Below, piece after piece: positions 58,726 to 64,000 of a stretch of DNA of 64,000 bases. The stretch lies in NCBI GenBank assembly GCA_016802295.1, contig JAESIW010000199.1:644890-708889 (forward strand), written 5' to 3'. The notes beneath the pieces were generated by a model. The model did no database searches and was not told where the DNA came from. It saw only the letters and a program-made list of their open reading frames with translations. The first letter of the stretch is position 1. Every line of letters starts with the position of its first letter. This DNA is from Brachionus rotundiformis (taxonomy: Eukaryota > Rotifera > Eurotatoria > Ploima > Brachionidae). The translations under genes and the position numbers were made by a program.

Positions 58726-59339
58726 TTCAATTTTTAAAAGGCAGTGAGTTCTGTACTGAATGTTGAGCTTTTGAAGGATTCAATTTTAATCCATTGAAGT
58801 CTTGTGAGAAAAATATTCAATTGAAAAGATGGACAGAGTTTTAGGCAGCGTTTTAATTTTATTTTAAAAAAATTAAACTAAGATTTTTAAATAGCTTTTT
58901 GATTTTAAAAACCAAATATAAAGGACGGTTTGCACGTATTTTCACATCAAGATAATGACCTTATTTACACGTACTAATAAAATAGAGTTCTTGTGTGTTA
59001 AAAATATGATTTTATTTTTTTTTCATTCTAGAGATATACGCACTCAAAGTAGGGATACTTAAAAAATACATTTTTTTTGAGCAAGAAAATTTCAAGAATT
59101 AAACACTCGACAAAATATATCGAATACAATTATGAAAGAGCATAAAGTCTAGTTTATAGTGTATTTTCAAAATTTAGTAAAATTTGTGAGATTTTTTAAT
59201 TCAAAGTTTTTGTTAGTTTTTGTACTTTGACGTTTTTTTAAGGGTTTCCTCAACCTAATTTCAAAAATTAAGCTCAAATTCGTATCCAGCATCTAAGGGA
59301 AAAGAATGCTTTTTTTACTTGATTTTTATTTTCTAATTT
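58726..59339. other. Intergenic AT-rich stretch
   Basis: No ORF or recognised repeat. Confidence 0.45.
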
Positions 59340-59549
59340 TTATTCATTATTATCTATTATTATTATGCCTTCAGGTAATTTACTTGCGTCTAAAAATATG
59401 TGATTATGATTTAGAGACATAAGTTTAATTTCCATATTGAAGCGAAAAAAGGTTAAGAACCATAAAACGCTTGCCACATGAGCACAACAGCCAACAACTC
59501 GTGCTCCTGATTTGCACGTACAGTACCGGCTTCTAATTGTATCCGTCAA
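59340..59549 (-). pseudogene. SWIM-type zinc-finger fragment, probably transposon-derived
   Basis: A 69-residue frame reads RYCTCKSGARVVGCCAHVASVLWFL, a SWIM finger (CxC...CxH) of the kind found at the C-terminus of some transposase-related and domesticated proteins. It has no plausible start, no upstream exon was found and the frame ends within 45 residues, so it is likely a remnant. A terminal exon of an undetected gene is the alternative. Confidence 0.6.
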
Positions 59550-60132
59550 AATTTTAAATTAATTTATTAGATAACAAAGGTTATTGAGTTTTTTAGGTAA
59601 TAAATTTGAATCAAATTGAGTGATCAATTTTGCCATCTCTTCCTTAGTTTATTGCCGTTTATTTTTTTATTATACCTAATTTTTAGACTTTATGGCAAAA
59701 GTAAAAATGAAAAAAGAAATTTAAAGTTAAAATGTGGTTTATTTTATATAAAAAATTCAAGTGGGAAAAATTTAATTTTTTATTTTAAATTATTTGCGAG
59801 ATAATAAATCCAATTCAATAAATAAAAAAGATTTAATTTATTAAAATAAGTAAACAGTTGGATATCCTCATTTATCTAGGAAAAAGTCTTAAAATTTTTA
59901 TTTTTATTTTCAAGTGGTGATGATAATTAAGTATTTATTCTTTGAGAAATACCAAAAAACATCTTTTCAAAATATAAATAATGCAAAAAATATTCTAATT
60001 GTCTTAAAAATACTAGGTTTTCAGACAGACTTGATTAGATTCACCAAACTAAAATAGGCAAATTTAATTTTTCAATTAACTTATATACAAAAAATTTAAA
60101 GCTTAAATTGGAAGTAAATCAATTTTATTATT
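59550..60132. other. Intergenic AT-rich stretch
   Basis: No ORF of gene-like composition; includes the 3' flank of the RING gene. Confidence 0.45.
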
Positions 60133-60947
60133 TTAAAGAAAAATTCTATGATATTTTGACTTATTCTGTTCCAAGCCGCAGCATGGGCAATTTATTTGAT
60201 TTTTTTTTTCAAAAATTTTATCAAAGCAACTGTAGCACATTATGTGTCCGCATTGAGATGATACCAACTGTTCATCGGAGTTTTTTATCTAAAATTCATT
60301 TTAAAAAAATTCAATAAAATCTATAAATACAACTTCATTTAAATTCCTCAAACAAATTGGACAGTCGGTCAAACTGTCATTATTTGAAGCTATAAATCCA
60401 CATTTTGAATCTTTTTCATTAGTCAAAATATTTTTTCTCTTAATTAATAAGCAATTTTACCTAAAGAGATGCTATGCTTTTTAGGTGCTGAATATGACTG
60501 GATAGGTCTGTCGACTCGATGAGTCGAAAAGGAACTTGCACGGCTATCGTCTAAATTGATATAATTAATATTATTGAAAAAATTAATCTGAGGAATAAAC
60601 GAAATATTGATAGTCTGGGCAGACCGGTAATTTCCGTTCATTTGTCCAATAATTTTTCCATAGACTAAGCCCTCCACATTGCCATTGACTGATCCATAAA
60701 TGTTACCCTTAACATCTCCTCTGATATTTCCATTCACTTGTCCAAAAATATCTCCCAATACATCACCCTTTGTTAATTTAATCGATTCACTAAATATAGA
60801 GCATTTTAACATTTTTTACTTTTATATTTCCATTTATATGTCCGTAGATTGACCCAGTTGGTCCTTAAAGCAAAAATTAATTTAAAAATTTTAAAATTGT
60901 TTGATTTTACCATCTATTGAATGATTAATAAATCCCTTAATATCCAT
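60133..60947 (-). CDS. Tetrapeptide beta-helix plus RING-finger protein
   Basis: Five exons, 60947-60911, 60863-60820, 60767-60461, 60410-60334 and 60288-60133, with introns of 45-52 bases, give 206 residues. Residues 13-75 are a regular four-residue repeat with glycine at position one and a beta-branched or hydrophobic residue at position three: GDVLGDIFGQVNGNIRGDVK and so on. This pattern suggests a narrow beta-helix, as in polymer-forming bactofilin-like folds. Residues 146-192 form a C3HC4 RING: C146-x2-C149, C168-x-H170, C173-x2-C176, C189-x2-C192 (CPIC, CGHIMCYSC, CPCC), so a ubiquitin ligase role is likely. A flexible Ser/Arg-rich linker lies between. The splice chain keeps the tetrapeptide register across intron 2 and the zinc ligands across intron 4, which supports it. 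I know no family with this pairing. Confidence 0.75.
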
Positions 60948-61529
60948 CTTAAAACTTATGATTAAAACTTATGATTATGATTAAAATTTTTAACTAGGAT
61001 TTGAATATACATTTAAGTTTTATCTTAAAAAATATTTAAGAAAAATTTGTTTATAAGTATTTTTGAGATCATTTTGATTTTGAACAATATCTAACAATAT
61101 TATTAAGAAACAAATAAAGCTAAAAATAAACTTAATTTAATAAAACAAAATATTTTTTATATTGGTTTCACACTTTTATAAAATTAAGATAACTTTTTTG
61201 ATTATTCAATAAAAAAGATAAAATAATAACGTTTTTATTAACTGACCAATAATTTTATATTCAATTTATTATTATTTAATTACTCAATCTATTTAGCCAA
61301 ACCATAAGCTAGGCTATTTATTTTTATTAATAACCAAAATGTCTTGATAGCTGACTGTTCTGATGACAAATTCTTAGATTTTGATAATAGATATAAATGG
61401 GTCATTCATTAAAACAAATGCTTAATTCAAACAATTCAAACAATCAGATAAAATAATATTGTCTTGATGTTCTTTATCTTCCAAATTAACAAATACTTTG
61501 TCTCCAATTTTTAAATTCATAAATTTAAG
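60948..61529. other. Intergenic AT-rich stretch
   Basis: No ORF or repeat recognised. Confidence 0.45.
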
Positions 61530-61872
61530 AACCATAAATAAGAAAACATATAACGCCATCAATGAGGGGGAAGTAACTTTGGCAATCCCCGTGGACACAA
61601 GCCCAATGCCTAAACCCACGTCATTGCAGAGATTGACAGAGCTCCCAAAACTCTCGTTGGATGCCACACTCAGAACCGTAGTCGCCCGACAGTAGACACA
61701 AACAAACCACTTGACCTCCAGCCCCTGTGCAACGTTGAACAAAAGAAAACAAATCTGCCCCAGCAAACTATCAACGTCTACCCGAAAGCGATTGTGAAAG
61801 TGGACACCTCGGTCGAGGAAGAGTACTTTACCAGTCTTCTCCGGAATTACCCGAGGAAGACGAGGGCTACGA
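61530..61872 (+). pseudogene. Coding-like remnant of unknown origin
   Basis: This stretch is far more GC-rich than its surroundings. Frame one reads NEGEVTLAIPVDTSPMPKPT and on to LDATLRTVVARQ, then stop. A frame change continues as RPTVDTNKPLDLQPLCNVEQ, later VDTSVEEEYFTSLLRNYPRK, then stop. A run of A's follows at 61893. No domain recognised. The break, the composition and the A-run fit a decayed retroelement ORF or a retrocopied gene. Confidence 0.4.
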
Positions 61873-62208
61873 AATTATTGGATAAATTATAATTAAAAAA
61901 AAAAAAAATTTTTTTTAGAATAAAGATTTAGAAGAGAAAATTTTTTTTAGTTTATTTAATAGTGCCACGCTATTAAAGTACTGTTTTGTTTGTTCTGCAG
62001 CTAGAACGCTTGCTCTATCTGCTATTTAAACCACTACCAATTGTTATAATTTCGGATTCCATTAAATAAACTTCATTAAATAATTAAAGTCTAAACCCAA
62101 GACTCTTCAAATTGACTAATTTTTTTTATTAATTTGAATTGAATTTTTTAATTTGAGTTCAAAATCAATTTTGATTTTAGCAAGTGGATTTTTGGATTAG
62201 ACTAAAAG
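61873..62208. other. Intergenic AT-rich stretch
   Basis: A-rich and T-rich runs at 61890-61950; nothing else recognised. Confidence 0.45.
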
Positions 62209-62268
62209 AGTTGTGACGGCGTCTTTCCTTAAGAAGCCAATGGAAAGTTAATCATAATCAGCACTTAA
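62209..62268 (-). mobile_element. Relic of the twister-bounded element
   Basis: About 60 bases (AGAGTTGTGAC, CGTCTTTCCTTAAGAAGCCA, AATCATAATCAGC) align at roughly 80% with 39018-39078. Similarity begins at AGAGTT, within a few bases of the ribozyme cleavage site, so most of the ribozyme itself is missing. Confidence 0.7.
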
Positions 62269-62589
62269 CTTAAATTAACTTAAATTGAGAATGCCATTTC
62301 AAGTCGTTTTGGATTTAAATACCTAAGCCTCTTTGGCAAACAGACTTGCTGTTCATCGAATTTGGTGTTCATGTTACCAATATGTAAAACTTCTATCTAA
62401 TTTGAACAGGTTTGACCAAGTATCACTTTTTGTGATAATTTTTAATTTGGAAAATAATTTGTTTACATAGAATTTATTTAATAAATCTAATTTTAAAATC
62501 CTTAGAAAGTTTAAACTGTTATAAATAATTAAATATTTTTCAGTTTTAATCAAATCAAAATTCATTTATTTTATTTATCTATCTTTGGA
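62269..62589. other. Intergenic AT-rich stretch
   Basis: 3' flank of the channel gene; nothing else recognised. Confidence 0.5.
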
Positions 62590-64000
62590 TTAGACACTTC
62601 TGGGCTGAACTTGGATGAGATTTTGACGAGTTTTATTTTCAAAGATTTCATGCAAAACGACAATAAAAAGTTCGACTATCTCCGCTAAACTTAGCACACT
62701 TAGTCCAATAAAAAGACCTAAAAGACCTCCTATACTTGAGATAAGATCAATTATGTTAGTTTTTTCCATCTCTTCCATTTCCACATATTCTAATGAATCA
62801 TACACAATATTAACTTTTAGTGTATTTTCCCTCACAAAATCTAAAGTATAATTTTTGGAAAAATTCTTCTCGTTTAATATTTGAACCAAGGCATTAGCCC
62901 TAAGGTCAGTTGGATAGTCGGTAAAAGAGACTGTAAAGTCGTATTCAGTTCGCTCACATTCCAAGGGACAATCTTTTTCACATATGTTGTTATTCGAGCT
63001 GCTGTAAAAGGCCATTGTTTCCATACACATGCACATAAATTCTGACTTGGAAGTACAAGGCAGTCCCGACTTAATCAAAGGCTTGTTCGGGTCCAGACAC
63101 TGACATTTTGAAAGCATGATACTTTGAAAGCATACTTCAAAGCAAAGATTTTGAGAATAAGTTTCAGCTTGTTTCACGGTTTCTTTGTATACATCTGAAG
63201 AAAAGAATTGCGAATGGTCTCGTTGGCACTGGCTGTACGGGTATGGATACTTTTTGACCACTCTTTTTCTCACATTTATGTTGGTCTGGTACTTAGCCGC
63301 CAGATCTATTCCGCGGAATGGGTTCACACGGCTATTATGGTCAAACAGGGCTATGTGAATTCCTTTGGCCACACTCAAGTCATCCACTTGATCGTTTGTT
63401 TTGGACAAAAATTCCATTTGTATGCCAGAATGTCTGCCAACACTTGTCTGCTCCAAAATTTTGCTCTTTGTTCCATTTCGCAGCTTGCCAGTGTTGAACA
63501 GATAACAATTGCCCAAAAATTGTTCATAATACCAAATGAAATTTTGAATGTCACAATCTCGATAGTCAATGAAGCAGCTGATCAAAACTGACTCAATGTC
63601 AAAACCAAATGATTTTTTTATTTCATCCGTGACATTTTGATTAAATGTTTTTGATCTAGAAATGTAGTCAAAAAAATCGATGTTAAGGCTGGCTTGGTAA
63701 TTTGAAGTAGACATCTGGGATAAAAAAGATGAGCTAAAGATATTGGAGATATTTGCAGATTTTAAAAATTGGTTTCTAAATTCATGGCCTATGGGTGTGA
63801 GAAACATTTCGTTATGGCAAATTGAAATAGCTGGAAATTTGAGAGGCATCTGGGTCTGATATCGGACTAGTGTGGTCACCTCAAATTTTGTGTAATTAAT
63901 GATGGCACTTACCACCAAATAGCAGAACAAGCTTACGCTCACACAAATACTAAGTATCCAAAAGAGCTTCAAGCTGATTTTCTCGTTTTTAACAATTTTT
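62590..64000 (-). CDS. DEG/ENaC family sodium channel, FaNaC/ASIC-like (5' partial)
   Basis: The frame stays open to the window edge, so the start is missing; 469 residues are visible. DEG/ENaC subunits form trimeric amiloride-sensitive Na+ channels gated by peptides, acid or force. TM1 is LFWILSICVSVSLFCYLVVS, followed by the family motif FPAISICHNE. The extracellular domain has the cysteine-rich block CFEVCFQSIMLSKCQC, CMCMETM and CEKDCPLECERTEYDF, and several N-glycosylation sites. TM2 is DLISSIGGLLGLFIGLSVLS with the GLS selectivity filter and the following SLAEIVEL. The cytoplasmic tail is short (ENKTRQNLIQ). The N-terminal His-Gly gating motif would lie outside the window. Subunit type and gating stimulus cannot be told. 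Confidence 0.93.
   Translation of the reverse strand, partial: KIVKNEKISLKLFWILSICVSVSLFCYLVVSAIINYTKFEVTTLVRYQTQMPLKFPAISICHNEMFLTPIGHEFRNQFLKSANISNIFSSSFLSQMSTSNYQASLNIDFFDYISRSKTFNQNVTDEIKKSFGFDIESVLISCFIDYRDCDIQNFIWYYEQFLGNCYLFNTGKLRNGTKSKILEQTSVGRHSGIQMEFLSKTNDQVDDLSVAKGIHIALFDHNSRVNPFRGIDLAAKYQTNINVRKRVVKKYPYPYSQCQRDHSQFFSSDVYKETVKQAETYSQNLCFEVCFQSIMLSKCQCLDPNKPLIKSGLPCTSKSEFMCMCMETMAFYSSSNNNICEKDCPLECERTEYDFTVSFTDYPTDLRANALVQILNEKNFSKNYTLDFVRENTLKVNIVYDSLEYVEMEEMEKTNIIDLISSIGGLLGLFIGLSVLSLAEIVELFIVVLHEIFENKTRQNLIQVQPRSV

Noticed and set aside
61422..61766. 114-codon minus ORF
   Set aside because: Its latter part is AT-rich and the GC-rich portion reads better on the plus strand; no motif supports it.

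Overview
The window is nuclear DNA from an invertebrate animal. It is very AT-rich, its genes have short GT-AG introns (mostly 45-60 bases, a few of 0.2-1 kb), and its proteins are metazoan: LETM1, VPS72, a cyclin D, an FMRFamide/degenerin-type channel, peptide-type GPCRs, lipocalins and a claudin-like protein. Small introns, high AT and long gene deserts would fit a monogonont rotifer such as Brachionus. That assignment is inference; nothing in the window proves the species. Exon structures were rebuilt by hand from splice sites and reading phase, so they replace single-frame ORFs wherever the two differ.

Layout. 0-5.5 kb: a claudin-like four-helix protein (+) and LETM1 (-). 7.4-8.1 kb: a compact element bounded by two twister self-cleaving ribozymes. 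9.2-10.8 kb: a small heat-shock protein with three alpha-crystallin domains (-), with a heat-shock-type promoter. 13.2-20.9 kb: a mosaic region with a nearly identical 1.05-kb duplication carrying LINE debris, a BMS1 pseudogene, a small coiled-coil gene, and a nesprin-like tail-anchored coiled-coil gene (-). 24.3-31.3 kb: an arylamine N-acetyltransferase (+), decayed copies of its 3' end, a small membrane protein (+), and two related GPCRs (-).

33.7-38.6 kb: VPS72 (+), the mitochondrial 2-oxodicarboxylate carrier (+) and a nine-exon secreted His-rich sushi protein (-). 38.9-40.9 kb: a transposon cluster holding the second twister-bounded element (inverted relative to the first), a tRNA-derived SINE with target-site duplication, a MITE with 8-bp target-site duplication, and a foldback sequence. 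43.1-52.0 kb: cyclin D (+), a signal-anchored beta-propeller protein (+), a 345-bp satellite, and a long-chain acyl-CoA synthetase (+). 53.4-57.5 kb: two tandem lipocalins (-). 58.3-62.3 kb: diverged satellite, a SWIM zinc-finger fragment, a small beta-helix plus RING-finger gene (-), a coding-like remnant, and a 60-bp relic of the twister element. 62.6-64.0 kb: the 3' part of a DEG/ENaC channel (-), cut by the window edge.

The genes do not form one pathway. Two encode mitochondrial inner-membrane proteins (LETM1 and the carrier), and three families are locally duplicated (NAT remnants, GPCRs, lipocalins). The most unusual feature is the twister-ribozyme-bounded mobile element: two nearly full copies and one relic. 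Self-cleavage at both ribozymes would release an RNA of about 420 nt, a retrozyme-like organisation built on twister rather than hammerhead ribozymes.
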